Positions 1-13,447 of a DNA stretch of 64,000 bases are shown here, piece by piece (within the stretch, counting starts at the first letter, position 1; each line of letters begins with the position of its first letter). Both the position numbers and the translations under genes were made by a program. The stretch covers positions 28,411,597 to 28,475,596 of the forward strand of contig OY735215.1 in NCBI GenBank assembly GCA_963457665.1, read 5' to 3'. Source of the stretch: Thysanoteuthis rhombus (Eukaryota; Mollusca; Cephalopoda; Oegopsida; Thysanoteuthidae). Below the pieces are notes generated by a model, which saw nothing but the letters and a program-made list of their open reading frames with translations, was not told the DNA's origin and ran no database searches.

Positions 1-1555
1 TTAAGATATTTGTTCAATCGATATTCCCGTTCACTACACATCAACAACAACAGTGAATGACCAGCTGCCTACCACCAAATGTTTTTATTGAAAAACTTTG
101 AGCACTAGCAAAAAATCCCGCAGATTTTGCTTAGTTGTTGATGTAAATATAATATGTGAGTCTCTATTAAACCTTTTTTCTGCTTTTGAGTGTCATTATA
201 GTTTTATTCATTTTAATACTTTGTGTTTTGTTTTTTTTTTTTTAGCTTTTGTGGGCTGGAGGTAAAAAAAAACAACTCTTTTTCATTTAGTTGGTAAATT
301 TGAGAACTAAGGGAAGCTATTCCCACAAATTGAAATATATGTATGTATGTGTAAATGTTTTTTAATTATCACTTCTCTTTGTTGTGTTATTCCATTATAT
401 AAGCAAAGATGAATCGTTCTAAAATCTGCAATTTTTGGTACTAGTTAACTTCTGCACCCTTGGAGTAAACGAGGGAGACAACTCTCAAAACAACAAAGGG
501 AGATAATTGCTATTTTTCTTGTTTTTACGCTAATTCATAATTTGCTGAAATTGTCATATAGATATATTTATAAACATCGTTTAAAAAGAATGCTCTCTTT
601 TTAAAATTAAATTGGGAGAACCTCTAATGACTCTGTATAATCTTCCGTGAGATCATAGACATTGTGTGAATGTTGCTGTCTATCTTGTATATGAATTTCA
701 TTTATTGAAATTGACACTATTATGCGCTGCAATCAATTTATTGTTCGTAAATTCATTTTTGTGATTTGTTACTTAATTTTAATTCTGAGAACTTATCATT
801 ACTTCGTCTGATAAATGTTTGTTATCTGTTCGTAAATTCAATATCTAAGGGGGATAAACAATTACGTTGGTTTATGTCTGCTACTATTCCTTCTGATATT
901 GAATAAAAAGACCAATAACAAACTTCATCTCTTTATCTTTTGGAATTATTGATGGACAATGTAGACGGCAAGCAAACTGCTGTGATTCTCCTAGTGGGAG
1001 TAGCTTCTCCTTTATTTTTTTTAATTGACTGACATGAACGAAAGACTGCTAAAAAGTTATAACTTTGTCGGCTCATATGGACGGATAATATTACCCCTGA
1101 TCTTATTAGTGTAGTGCACCCACGTACTACTCGGCCACATGATGGGTTGTCCTGAAATTGTTCAGGTCACTCTGCTATTGCTGCAGTTATCAGGGTGTGC
1201 CCATCTTAGTATAACAGAGAACAGCTGTCTGAGAGACTTTCTGGCCATGAAAACAAGAAATGAAGCCAGTAAGACCTCATCACTGTTCTAAATGTTATGC
1301 TATTGAAGAAAAAAAAAGTACCCACATGAAAATAGTAAATGTAGCTTAATTGAATTAAACATAAACTTATTCAAGACACTTTTCATATTTTGAGCAATGC
1401 ATAATTTTATTTCATAAATTAGTAAATTAAAAAAACCCTTCTTCAATTCTCATCCCTAACCATAATTGAAGGTTGCCAGTCAGTATCCATTTGATTTTCT
1501 CAATAAGTCAAAATGCATGTGTGATCAAGCAGCAAAAATGATTTGAGATTATGTA
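1..1555. other. Intergenic, no gene seen
   Basis: AT-rich with frequent short stops in all frames. A moderately GC-balanced patch at about 1080-1290 may be an unclassified repeat. Nothing else is supportable. Confidence 0.6.
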
Positions 1556-1800
1556 AACAGACTTTTCTTTTCATTTGAAAAAAAAAAAAAGGCCTGTACA
1601 AGGAGTTTGAGACGCTTATATGTATTAGGTTATTACATATGAAATGTTTTCTTTCCTTTCTTTCTTTCCTCTTTTTTTTCACATTATTGAGTATAATGCT
1701 AAAAGTAAAAAAGATTCACTAATGTACTCAATCTTTGGCAGATTCAATGTAAATAGAGATGTAATTATTGTTGTAAGTTTTTGAACCCTTAACCATGATA
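1556..1800 (+). mobile_element. Mariner leader fragment
   Basis: The stretch with GAGTATAATGCTAAAAGTAA and GATTCACTAATGTACTCAAT, followed by GTAAATAGAGATGTAATTAT, matches the 5' leader of the mariner copy at 6 kb. No transposase coding follows. Confidence 0.5.
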
Positions 1801-3189
1801 TTGACTACCTCAAAAGCTAGACTTATTTTCAAACATGATCTCAAATAAGGACATAATATTGTCAATAATTCCTTTTTTAAATTAAGTACTTATGATAATA
1901 ATGACATTAGAGTAGATATTTAGTATTATCAAGTTAGGTTAGTATAAGTACTAATAGTCTATGGCATCTGGATAAACGTCAGCTTACTAGATATCTCAAT
2001 TTTGCATGTAAGACCAGGGTGATTTCTTCTTCTTCTAGTAGGTCTTTATGGTATTTTATAAAATGAATTTCCTCATTCCTTCTGGGCTAAGATACAGCAG
2101 TCGCCTTACAATTAGAGGAAGAAGAAAAAACGAATGTTGTCAATGGATTAGTTCATTCCAGTTCTCTAGGAAAAGAAAACCAGAATTTCAGGCTATCCTA
2201 TTAGCAAATTTGGGTGAGAATTTAAAAAATTCCAAGTTTATTTCTATTACACCTGATCTGAAATTATTACTTGAACTTAACAGAACTATATAAAACCATG
2301 TAATTTAAAAATAGTGAGGAAAGGATAAAGAGGACAAAACAGTGAGATCCTGTTATCTGGAAAAGAACGAACCATTTTGAATATCTTGAGAACCAGTTGC
2401 ACAGCCTTGATATAACTTGGCAACCAATAAGAGGGGACATTCACATGCATTAATAGACCCTTTCCCATAGGGTTACTCAGTTGGCAGTAAGATACCATTG
2501 AGTGTGTTATGAGACCATCATATTCATAATGACTGAGTCATCCTTCAAGTTTTGTGCAGGTTTTTTTTTTTTTTTTTTTCAGCAAAACATATCACCCAGA
2601 TCTGTCAGTCACCTGCAGTCCAGATTTTGCTCAATGTGACTTCTGACTTTTTCCTAAGCTAAAATTGCTGTTGTTAGAGATTTCAGATGGGGGATGAGAT
2701 TAAGGAGAATGTGATTAGGCAGCTAACGGTATCCTGAAAAAGTATCTTGCAGACTGTTTTGAAAAGTGGAGGGGATGCTGGGATAAGTATATGTGATCCC
2801 AAGTCAAGTACTTTGAAGATAACTCAGGTGCCATTGCCCTAAGAAGGCTTTTTTTTTTTTTTTTTCTTTTTTTTTTAATTTGAAATGGCTGCATAGATTC
2901 TAGACAGACTTCGTACATGTATTTATCAAAAGTAACTGCGAACTAAACTGGCAAAATTTTCACCTTACTGATGAAGGAAGCTACCATTTTGAGTACACTG
3001 AGAATAAAAAGTGTATGTTATAAAATTATGGCTTAGTAAAATTTATTAGTGAATATAAAACTACTAAAAAAACTTTTGAAAGTTTATGGTTTTTAATGAA
3101 GTTCTCAACATTTTCAAGTTGATGATGCAACATGCATTCGTTTATTCTCTCATCAATATGTGCAGTAGAAAAGCTTGTAAAATCTGCCT

Positions 3190-3350
3190 TTTGAAGGAAA
3201 ACTACTATCACACAGCTGAACCAAAAACTACTTTCATTATGTTGTTAAAGATTTCTTTATATCTTGGAGAATAATATTTAAAGTGAAAGAATTACCAATG
3301 TAATTGCTTTTTTTTTTTTTTTTCATGTAAATATTGACAGAATTCGTTCA
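3190..3350 (+). mobile_element. Mariner leader fragment
   Basis: CACAGCTGAACCAAAAACTA, then TTGGAGAATAATATTTAAAG and ACCAATGTAATTGC with a T run and CATGTAAATATTGA, follow the order of the 5' leader of the 6-kb mariner. The match stops before any coding sequence. Confidence 0.5.
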
Positions 3351-3454
3351 TTTTAAAGTACAATTTTAAATCAAGACGTAATACTTTTCATGTTGCTGAC
3401 AACATCAGTTTAGTGAAAAGCAATGGAAATAAGATGAAAGAAATATTAGTTAGA

Positions 3455-3540
3455 AATTAATAATTGACAATCCTTCATCTAATAATAAATTCAAAGTAAT
3501 ATCACCACTAATATTAACAGTGTAGACAAATATTAAAACA
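3455..3540 (+). repeat. Dispersed repeat unit
   Basis: AATTGACAATCCTTCATCTA then AGTAATATCACCACTAATAT and GTGTAGACAAAT; same family as 4708-4780 and 38755-38870. Confidence 0.45.
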
Positions 3541-3619
3541 AAGATGGTAGCGTATCAGGTGTGAGGTGAAAACGAAAAATGAAAACTATATGATTAGATT
3601 TGAGCTTCTGTAACTGCTG

Positions 3620-3860
3620 GTCTTTGTGGTCTAATTGGTTAGACAGCTGCCCTAAACAGCCAGTCTTCCTGGGGGATGGGGATGTGATTTAAAATCTCAA
3701 TGAAGGCTTATTCTTTATTTCCAGTCAGTGCTGCTTTCTAACAACTAGAATTATGGTGTGAAACTTGCAATAAAAAGCAACTGAAATAATATAAAAGAAA
3801 TATTGGTCAAAAATCGAGTAAATGTGATTCTGTAATAACTTCTGTAAATCTCAACCAATT
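3620..3860 (+). mobile_element. tRNA-derived SINE
   Basis: The head reads TGGTCTAATTGGTTAGACAG (A box), with a decayed B box TGATTTAAAATC. The body (GTGCTGCTTTCTAACAACTA ... AAAGAAATATTGGTCAAAAA) matches the body of the copy at 29.6 kb. Confidence 0.55.
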
Positions 3861-4177
3861 TTAATGAATTTATGTCATTTTTTAGAGACCTTCCATATTA
3901 TTCCAACTCGCGTAAATTGCTCTGGAAAAAAATGAGAGAAAGATTTTCGGGGAATTTTTACTTCAAATCTGATATAATGCAATGCACACGTACAGTATAG
4001 AGGTGAATTACACCGAACTTTCCGTAGGTATACACTTAGTTTTGACCCTGCAATTTCATTTGGGGGGGGGGGTATGGATTCTCTAATTTGTAAACATGAG
4101 CTTTAGTATTGGAAATGAGAAAGATTTTGAAAGTCAGGCACAAATGATTTATATTTGAAATAAATTATATCTTGTAC

Positions 4178-4325
4178 ACTCCACTGTGGCACAGTTGGTT
4201 TGTGTTTTCATTTTGTAATCGAGAGATTGGTGGTTCAAATCCAACTTAAAATTACTTGGGGGAAAAAAAGAAAAAAAATAGTTACAGTTGAGGACATCAT
4301 GAGTCAATATTAATAAAATGTGAAA
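4178..4325 (+). mobile_element. tRNA-derived SINE
   Basis: A box TGGCACAGTTGG and a perfect B box GGTTCAAATCC (about 4233) at tRNA-like spacing, followed by an A-rich tail. It is not a functional tRNA: the acceptor ends do not pair. Confidence 0.65.
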
Positions 4326-4704
4326 AGAAAAAAAAGACCAAGAAGAAAAATGAGTTTCTGCACAACGTTATTATAATTGAAAAAACTTGAAAAACAGTGT
4401 ACCAGAATATTTTGCAGTGGCAAAATTGAATGACAATATTTTATGAATCTTAGTTACAAGTGGGTACATGACACTGAAACAGCTATTTTGGGACACAACA
4501 TTAAATTTTGTCTATTCAGAAAACTTTAACATAAAATAGATAAAAATATATTACTGTAGTGGCATAAGTCAGCATGTAAAATAAGATAGCTTCATTTTGC
4601 AATATTTTGTCATCTATTTTATGTTAAGATATTCTTCCCCAATGTTTTTTAAGTTTTTACAATCATGTAAACACATTGTGCAGGAACGCATTTTTCTTAC
4701 AGGT

Positions 4705-4785
4705 TAGATTTAATTGACAATGCTTGATCTAATAATAATTTGAAAATAATATCACTACAAATACTACTCATGACATCATTCGTTG
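4705..4785 (+). repeat. Dispersed repeat unit
   Basis: TTAATTGACAATGCTTGATC then AATAATATCACTACAAATAC; same family as the unit at 3455. Confidence 0.45.
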
Positions 4786-5954
4786 GATTTAGTAAGCTTT
4801 GTTCACAACTGTGGCTCCCCCAGTTAATGTAACAGGATAAGGTGTCTTATTGAATGATGATGCTTGAGACTTTGTTGTAGCCTATAAATGGGAAGCCAAA
4901 ATTAAGACTGACAGGACAAAGAAAAGGGGAACGCTATTCATTAAGGTTGATCTGCCTAGAGATGCAAGAAGAGATACAGAGGATGACAGAATCCAACCTA
5001 TCCAGAGCTAAGCTTGTAATTCCATGTGCCTTCTTCTGTTCATTCCGGGTATTGTTTTGTGTTTTAAAACTAAAGGATCTCACTCTTGGTAGACATAATA
5101 AATGAACATGATATTGTACATAATATTTGCCTTGATGTTCCAGCAGGAGTATGAGAAAAGTTACATAAGCAGTATCACAAAATATATTTTTGTCCTCAGC
5201 CCATTTCCTTGGCTGTACCTGAATCTGTAGGAGCTGCTTTCTGATCCAGCTAATTCAATGACATAACATAAAAAACAAACTCACAAGCTATGAGTGCTGT
5301 TTGTGATATATCCAGAATGGTTCAAATTTTGAACCCCACCTAATTAGCTTCCTGTATTGACTGTCTACAAATGACCTCACTAGAAATAACATCATTATGT
5401 AAGGAAATAGAATGTTTTTCAGAAATTTAGTTAATTCAGCTAAATGAAAATACTGAGTGATCTAGTCAATCCTTCTGATCTAATCATATTTAATGGTATA
5501 TAAGAGGGCTTCTCAGACTTTTTTCAATTTCTTATTTCTTTTGATGAGATGAAATTTTCTGCCACCCTTCATACACTTATAAAAAGCAATAGGTACTAAG
5601 ACTATATTTAATTAGTCTTTAGCTGTAATTTAACAGTAACTAAACATAGAAACAAATAAGTACCAAAATATTGTCCAAAATTATGTATTTAATCTATCTT
5701 AAGTTTTACAGTATTTATCAGGATAAAAAAATTATTTTTTTAATAATAAAATGTAACAAAAATGAAATTCATTTTTTTTTAAATTACTGAATAGCATTGA
5801 GCCTTTTTTTTTTACAGTAAGCACCAGGAATACATTTTTGTATAAAGATTAAAAAAACACTACATAATGATTCTTTAAAAAAGCTTTTCAAATATTTCTG
5901 TGACCCCAACAATTTCTATGGACTGACCTTTCATACGTATCTTTTCTTCATTCA

Positions 5955-6840
5955 GGAACAAAAAAAAAATGGTGCTGCAGCAATGATTATAGAATCTAAC
6001 TTTTGGCGGGATAGCAGTATTACACAACTAAATCAAAAACTGTATCTTTAAGTTGTTACACATGGAATGTTAGTTTTTTTCTTGTCATAGAGAATAATGC
6101 TAAAAGGGAAAAAGATTTACGAATGTAATTGCATTTTTTTGAAGATTCCATGTAAATACGGATGTAATCAATAATTTTTTTTAGGGGAGGTGAGATGTTG
6201 ATTAATGGTGTCTACTCGAGAAGTTGGACAATTTTCAACTATAATTTCGAATGGGGATATAATGCTGCTCAAGCTGCTGATAACCTCAACAAAGCATTTG
6301 GAGTGTACACTGCTACACAGCAGACTGTTCAGCATCGGTTCAATAAGTTTAGGTCTGGAAATATGAATACCAATAATAAACCTCAAGGGAAGCCCAAACC
6401 TATTTTTAATGATGAAGAATTATCCAGGGCCGTGGCCAATGGGTCATAGTTTGAGCACTTTCCGGAGACTTTGAGATTTCAACAGCAACCATATCACACC
6501 ATCTCAAGGCAACTGGAAAGTTGGAAAAAAATGAACTGAATGAAATACTTCGTGACAGTACCAGACCACACACCGCTCAGCTGACTGTCTAATCTTAGAA
6601 ATATGAAGTCTTGCAGCATCCTCCATATTTACCTGACGTTTCTCCAACAGATTATCATCTTATAGGCATTTGGAACTTCATATCTGTAGTAATAAAGCCA
6701 TAATTTGTCCTACTGTATTTATGACCAGTAAACCTGAAGAATTTTATAGAAATAGCAATATTCAGAGGATCATTGGAGAAAGATTATTGCCTAGAATGGG
6801 TTATATCTTGATTAATATTTAGTTTTTTATAGTCAATATC
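5955..6840 (+). mobile_element. Mariner transposon remnant
   Basis: 6195-6449 encodes a Mos1-like N-terminal helix-turn-helix domain: YNFEWGYNAAQAADNLNKAF, TQQTVQHRFNKFRSGN, then a GKPKP linker and DEELSRAVANGS. After a large internal deletion, 6605-6690 encodes VLQHPPYLPDVSPTDYHLIG, the region holding the catalytic Asp near the C-terminus. The leader at 6020-6180 is shared with fragments near 1.6, 3.2 and 35.4 kb. Non-autonomous and decayed. Confidence 0.85.
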
Positions 6841-7434
6841 ATCCTTGATTTTACTTTAAAAAAAAAAAAGAAAAAAAAAAAAAGTCATTTCACATGTATC
6901 AACTTAATTGCCAGTAGCCTCAGATATTTAAGTGAATGGAAATTAATCTTTCTGAGAAAATGATTTAAAAATTGTATTGTTACAACAAGCTATAAAATGA
7001 CCTTTGGTGAGTTAAAGGAAGAAAGAAGCCATGCTAAAACAAAAAAAAAGTAAAAACATTTGGTTTATTCTTTTTTATGTGTGGAAAAACAACAAACAAA
7101 CAAACAATTTAAAAGAAAATAATAATCATGAATTTTCTTTTCTTGGTAAATTATCCACAAGTGGATGCCTTTTTTGAAGTGCTAGTCCCATGGTTGGTTT
7201 GATAGGGAAACATATTGTACAGGTTGTCTCAAATCAAAGAGCAAGAAAGAAGAAAAAAATACTTTGAATGAGTTAGGAAAAAATAATTTGAAAAAAAAAA
7301 TACAAGGTTCAGCAAAAGAAAAGATAGAAGTTCATCAATTGATTTTTTTTTTTTTAAATTGTCCTTCACGTAAAACGCAAACCTTGGTAAATATTCATAC
7401 CCTTAGGGTAGTATTGTTTTACAAGTATTTACAG

Positions 7435-7435
<1 letters not shown>

Positions 7436-7468
<33 letters not shown>

Positions 7469-7490
7469 TAAATATATATATATTTTTTGT
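7436..7490. repeat. (TA)n with (CA) edge
   Basis: Alternating TA followed by ACACACA and further TA. Confidence 0.9.
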
Positions 7491-7919
7491 TCAGTTCAAA
7501 TCTCAAATGGTGGAGAAAAAAATGTAAAACATTCACTCCTTCCTCTTTCTGCTAAAGAGGCTTAAAAGAAAGGAAAAAACAAATCAAGTTTGGAGATTTT
7601 GTCTCCAAGTGTCCATGGTTTTTGTTTGATTTTTAAAAAGTTTTTCCTTCCTTGTAGTTCCAGGGGTATTGGAAAGAAAGTTTCAAGCACAGCTAATGCT
7701 CTTCTTTGGGAAAGTCTTGATATCGTATAAAGGCTCCTTTTTTTCCCTTCTTTAAATATTGTCCTCCAGTGCAGTCATCACACTCCCCAGACCCCTTATG
7801 TCACATTTGATTTTTCTTCTTTCTGAAGTTTGTATCACAACAGACTGATAAGAGTAGACATGTTGGGTCTACTGTACACAAGCTTTTTTATTTTTTCTGC
7901 TCCTATTAGTCATGGGACA

Positions 7920-8121
7920 TACCATATATGCCAGTATATAAGACGGATATTTAATTTTTAAAACAGGGTGCAAATATTACACTGCGTCCAATGCTTTGGT
8001 ATATTGACTAGGGGCAGTCTACCAGATATGGACATTTATTTGGATTCGATGAGCTGCTGAGAGCAGTAGTCCTCTGAATACCTTCCTAAACTATTCGTCT
8101 TATAGTCTGACTTATATAGTA
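7920..8121. mobile_element. MITE, TACCATATATG family, copy 1
   Basis: The ends are inverted: TACCATATATGCCAGTATAT on the left, and TACTATATAAGTCAGACTAT reading in from the right. The interior shares ATTGACTAGGGGCAGTCTAC and CAGTAGTCCTC with the copies at 8.6 and 36.0 kb. Confidence 0.65.
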
Positions 8122-8564
8122 CAGGGAAAAAAAAATTCAATTTTCAACATCAATCGGGGGAAAAAAATTGCCTTACAAAATGTCTGGCTTTTGAAAAATA
8201 CAAAAATCATCTTTCTCTTATTAAATTAACAAAGATATTGAATGATCAGAAGAATGAAAGAGAAGGTCAGAAAAGGTGGAATGAAAAGCTCAGGAATTTT
8301 GTTACAAGTATAAAATTATGATTGGAACAGTTGAAAAAAAAAATCTAAGTAAGAGATATCAGATATAATTTCTCTTGTAAAAGATAATGTTTTTGAAAGA
8401 AGAATTCTTGCTTCAAAGAGATTGTTAATGCATTATCAGAGAATTAAAAAAAATAGTGGTATAAAAATAAAAAACAGAATATTTTTTTTAAAAATGTGGA
8501 AAATTATGATAAGTCATTGCAAGAGAGAGATAAAAGCAATTTTTTTTTAGAAATCAAAAATGCC

Positions 8565-8788
8565 CAATATATGCCGGGATCTAAAACAGACATTTAATTT
8601 AAGGAAAAAAAAAGAAAAAGAAAACTCTGCAAATAGTACACAGCATCCAATGCACTGGTATTATGACTAGGGGTCCCATCTACCGAAGCTCAATATGGAC
8701 AGTTATGGGTCTTGAGTGAGTTGCAGTGAGCAGTAGCCCTCCGAATACCCTTGTAAACCATTCGGCTCATAGTCCAGCATATACGGTA
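8565..8788. mobile_element. MITE, TACCATATATG family, copy 2
   Basis: Right end, read inward, TACCGTATATGCTGGACTAT; left end CAATATATGCCGGGATCTAA. The interior has ATTATGACTAGGGGTCCCAT and CAGTAGCCCTCCGAATACCC. It lies about 440 bp from copy 1 in the same orientation. Confidence 0.65.
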
Positions 8789-9539
8789 ATTAATCTGAAT
8801 AAATACCTAGACATTGGGGGTGTAGAAAGAAAAGAAGAAAGTGTAATTGTTCCCTCAGAAAATAAACGCAAATTTTGGCAAGTGGAAGAGACGAATTGAT
8901 AAATTGATTGCTTGCCAAAGTTCAGTTAACATTGGTTGTAGTAGCCATGGAAGGAGTAAGCTCTCTCTCTTTCTTTATGTACACAACATTCAACCATGGC
9001 TTCCAGAGGTAGAAGTTGATAAACCCTGGATTCATAGAATTCAGAAAAATGAACATGCTGCCTGATAGGTAAGAAGTTTGCTGCAAGTGGGGATTCATTT
9101 TTGGTTAAGTTTTTGTTTTTTTTTTTGTTTTAAATTAAGAAATTTTAATCATTTAAAAAAAAAAAAAAAAAAAAATGTTAAAAAGGGGACTATAGTTTTC
9201 AAAGCACCCGAATTAAGCTAATTTCTTAAAAAATAGAAAATTCATCTTATAAGAAGAGGGATGGGGACAGGCAGTGAGATTTTCCAAAAGAAAAAAAAAG
9301 AAAAACAAGAAAACAACAAAAAACAAAAAAAAACACAAACACACCCACCCAACCTTGAATTGAAATAAAACATTTTAAAAGTATAAACACGAGGAAATTT
9401 ATCTGCCGATAATTTTTTGTTTGGTTGTTGCTTCTTTTTTTTTTTCAAAATTTTTTTTTACAAATTAAACAAAAAGCAGATTGAACAAAATTTTAAATCT
9501 TGTAAAAATCACACTCACATTCAATCACACATTAATTCT

Positions 9540-9562
9540 TTATATATATATATGTGTGTGCG

Positions 9563-9607
<45 letters not shown>
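9540..9607. repeat. (TA)n microsatellite with a (TG) island
   Basis: Alternating TA interrupted once by TGTGTGTGCG. The open frames of Tyr and Ile codons across it are artefacts of the repeat. Confidence 0.95.
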
Positions 9608-9612
<5 letters not shown>

Positions 9613-10549
9613 ATCTGTTTATATACATATGTATCTGTCTATTTACACAAATCCACACACAGCAAAGAATATATAAATCCCTGAATGTAATAACCTCACT
9701 CCACAATCAACTTGAAATTATTTGGCCTCTTTATACCAAGAGATATTTTCCTAGTCATTTTCTCAAAGATTACAAACTTCACTTGAAACTCTTTCCATGC
9801 CTTCCATATTCACATGAGGGAAAGAATTCTCTTCTGTATTGCTAACCCTTTATAGATTGGAGATGTGATTTCATCTGAATGTGTACAGGATAACAGAGGT
9901 AGACTCTTCACTAGATTTTTTTTTTTTTGTTGTTGTTGTCCCAGGGAAAACCGAAACTATTTTTTTTGGCGATGATACTATTGGTTTAACAGACCAAATT
10001 CCATTCTGAGGAAGTAACAAATGCAGAAGCATTGGAAGAGTTAAATACACTAGTTATTCAATCAATTTTTCAGGAAACGAAGGCTATTGAATTGAGAAAT
10101 AATTTCACAAATGTAACGAATAGAAGCATTGCAAGGATTCTATTCCTATTGGTTTCACAGTCTTTGCAGCATCGTGGATTAAATTTCATCCCACTTTTGA
10201 AGTGTCAGTATCTTTGGGTCGGGTCATTTTCAATACCACCTTTTTATCTTATCTCTAAGGGCATAGAGATTTATACTCTGTGTCACTATTCTGTTCGTTA
10301 CCCAGGCTGATTCAACAGATGGTACATTAGTTCAAAGAGGAAGAAAGAGAAATATGCCTTGGTCATCTTTTTTTCGAATTCTTTCTAGTTTATTGTCAAG
10401 TAGCAGGAGGTGAAAACCTAGGGGCAATTTGCAATTTAATTTCCATTCAAGAGTTTAACTGCACAAACTTTTTCTGCATAGGTTTATGAGAAATCAACAA
10501 ATAAAATAAGATCAATGAATAAACTAGGAAATCCAAGACATCCATTTCT

Positions 10550-10630
10550 CTTATTGGAGCCCTTTAGCCCTGTAAGGTAGTTCATCTTTGGTATTGGGCT
10601 TGCATCTCAGTCCCGCAAGAACCCACAATC
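10550..10630 (+). mobile_element. SINE 3' fragment
   Basis: TTTAGCCCTGTAAGGTAGTT followed by ATTGGGCTTGC corresponds to the conserved 3' domain of the 18.5-kb SINE family; the head is missing. Confidence 0.4.
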
Positions 10631-11950
10631 GCTGTATGAATCACTTGAGAGAAGGAGACTAAGTCATCGCCTCCTGTGTCACGGAAAGCAACTTTTCTTT
10701 CAAGTGTGAATGACTATCTGATCGTCTGGTTATGGAAGCAAGCTAATTCTATGATGGGGATGTAGCTTTTAGTTTGTTCCCATTTCTTGTGATCCTAACA
10801 CCCAAGCACACATATACACACACATGCATAATTATGTGCACATTCACATACACACTCACACAGCAAATTTACTTAACCTCAAAATTCTCTGAGACAACTA
10901 CCCAAAATCAATCATAAGAAAGAAAATCTCACAGAATTTCAATTGGTTATTCTCTAACCTTAATCAAATTGCCTGAATTTTGTTAGAGTGTTTTAATTAT
11001 TGTTAGGGGTTTAGGTCAGACTAATCTTGTTTTTTTTTTTCAACTGTATACCTCCTGACTTTCCTCAGACATCTGTAGTGTTCTGGAATGTACGAGAAAT
11101 CTTATTCCTAAGGAGCCTGATGAGAGGGGATGTACATGCCCCCCCAGAACAAGATTCAATACATATTCTAGAGCACACCAGACATACAAGGAAGGCCCCA
11201 ACAGTATGCAGCTGAAACATCAAAAAGCAAAAAAAAACCAAGATGAAGAAAATAGTCAGAACAAACCACATATAATGATCCTTATAAGCTTATTTGGTGG
11301 GGATTCAGGTAGAGTTTTACAAGCACACACTTGATACCACCTAATATTTCCTACCATTCACTTACATCTCTTCAATACATTTACAAAAAAAAAAATTCAA
11401 AAAAATTCACATGACTAGAAACAGAGGAAATGTACATACATAATCACACACGTGAAACATCAATGTCTTATATACATGAATAAATTGAAATAAATGACAA
11501 ATTACAAATCGGAAATTTCATAAACTTCAAGACTCTTGCATAAGTTTCAGAACTATTTAGTTTAAATTTCTACTGTGGGAATCGGTTTACTTAGTTCAGA
11601 TATTCATCATACAAAATCCTGTCATTGAGAAATCTCTCTTTATACACATACATTGAGATACACATTCGTACTTATTTCATAAGAAAAAAAGATCTATGAA
11701 AGATAAAAGCATTAATTGCAGAAGTGACCGGTAAAGAAGTATTGAATAAAACAGAAAAAATAAGGCAAAAAGAAAACGTGGATATAAATATGTGGGAGAA
11801 AAAAAAGGAAGAAAATATGTAAGGAGCGAGAGATAAGTTTCATTATAAGGATAATTCTAGCAAGTATTTCAGTTATCAAAGTACTGTGGGACAATTGTAC
11901 AATTCTATGTTCCCAGTAAGCTTTATCTCATAAGTCCTGAGTAGCGAACA

Positions 11951-12598
11951 CAGGCATACAATCTCTTATCTGAATTTTTTTAACTAAAAAGATCTGTGAA
12001 CTTGACATTTTTTCCACTGAAAAATGTCCATTTTTCTGAGCTTTGTTTTCTTCTTCAAGTGAATGAAAGCACCAACATATTTTCTTTTAGTGCTTAAGAA
12101 TATAAAGTATGCCAGTAATTTTATGGTCTATCTTTATCTCATTCCATTTACCACTGTAATACTATTTAGGGTCTTAATTCACCCAAATCAGTGCGAATAC
12201 TCTCAGGGTTAACTGCAGAGACACTCCCATTCCCAAACAATTGCCTTGTTTACCCTATATACAAGTGACTGCAAAGCAGTCACATGCTGCAGGTTTTTAG
12301 GTGATATTTTGGAAAAGAAAACAAAAAAAAACTTGAAACATCTTTTTTAAGTATATTCTGAAATTTCAAGTTATTTTCTATCAAACTGTTAGTTTTATAA
12401 ACCTATTAAAAGATAGGCCACTTATCTAAAAGTATTTACCTAAAACTACATGTAAGTGACACTCTGATAGCAATATTTTCAATAAAATCAAAATTTTGAC
12501 ACACCGTGCTGAAAATGTTCGCCATCACTGCTATATACACTACTATTCCTAAATTCGAAAAAAGGTCCAAGGGTTTCAGATCAGAGATTGCGTACCTA
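11951..12598. mobile_element. MITE, CAATCTCTTATC family, copy 1
   Basis: The left end CAGGCATACAATCTCTTATC and the right end read inward, TAGGTACGCAATCTCTGATC, are inverted copies. About 650 bp, with no coding sequence. Confidence 0.6.
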
Positions 12599-13209
12599 TA
12601 ATTGGAACCAGGGTTTCATGTGAATAAACTACAGTTTGGGACTTGAAACATATCACAAGATCACAAGTCATTAATCAAGCTGAAACACCACCCAGTTGCA
12701 CTATCATGTACCTAATTCTAAATTATATACATTACTTTTTTCTAGACTGTTACCAAGTCTCAAATGAAATAGTTATAATCAACTCAGGGACTTTTCTTGT
12801 TTCAATCTTATATAAAAATCGAAAGTTAGTTAACAATTTGTTATAGTTTAGTGAGGAGAAAAAGGCCCCTTGAATCTTGAGGAAAGATTAAGTTCAATGT
12901 GGGCATTTCATAGCTGTCTGACTGAAGCAGTAATTGCTGCTATGGCTTGAGAATTACAGGAACCAAATAAACAAGATACCAGAATGGTACACAGTCCTAA
13001 TATACATAATCCCATAAATGCATGAATATAATTGGAATTTTATGGCTATGTATCGACCAATAGCCAATATCTTCCCTGGGCTGACTCTAGCTGCTTTTTT
13101 TTCTGTGTCTTAATATTCAATGAGTCATCCATTTAAAAAGGATGAAAGACTGATTAGCGCATCACAGCAAATAATCCTTTTGTTTTATACACACTAATAT
13201 ACATCATAC

Positions 13210-13219
<10 letters not shown>

Positions 13220-13283
<64 letters not shown>
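13220..13283. repeat. (TA)n microsatellite
   Basis: About 64 bp of alternating TA, preceded by a CATA-repeat edge. Confidence 0.95.
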
Positions 13284-13289
<6 letters not shown>

Positions 13290-13447
13290 TATCAATAATA
13301 CTACTTTATTTGGAAATAATTTTGATAAAAAAAGTAGTGCAGTTGAAGTAATCCACAACTGTTGATAAGGTGTTTTTTCTCCCAGATCTTGAGTGTGTAT
13401 ATATACATATATATATATATGTGTGTTTATATAAACAGATGAATATA

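Noticed and set aside
4178-4260. Possible functional tRNA gene
   Set aside because: A and B boxes are present, but the acceptor stem does not pair and an A-rich tail follows, as in a SINE.
9417-9845. 142-codon open frame with long Tyr-Ile runs
   Set aside because: It spans a (TA)n microsatellite and poly(T); low-complexity artefact. The same holds for the frames at 13194-13481 and 22228-22419.
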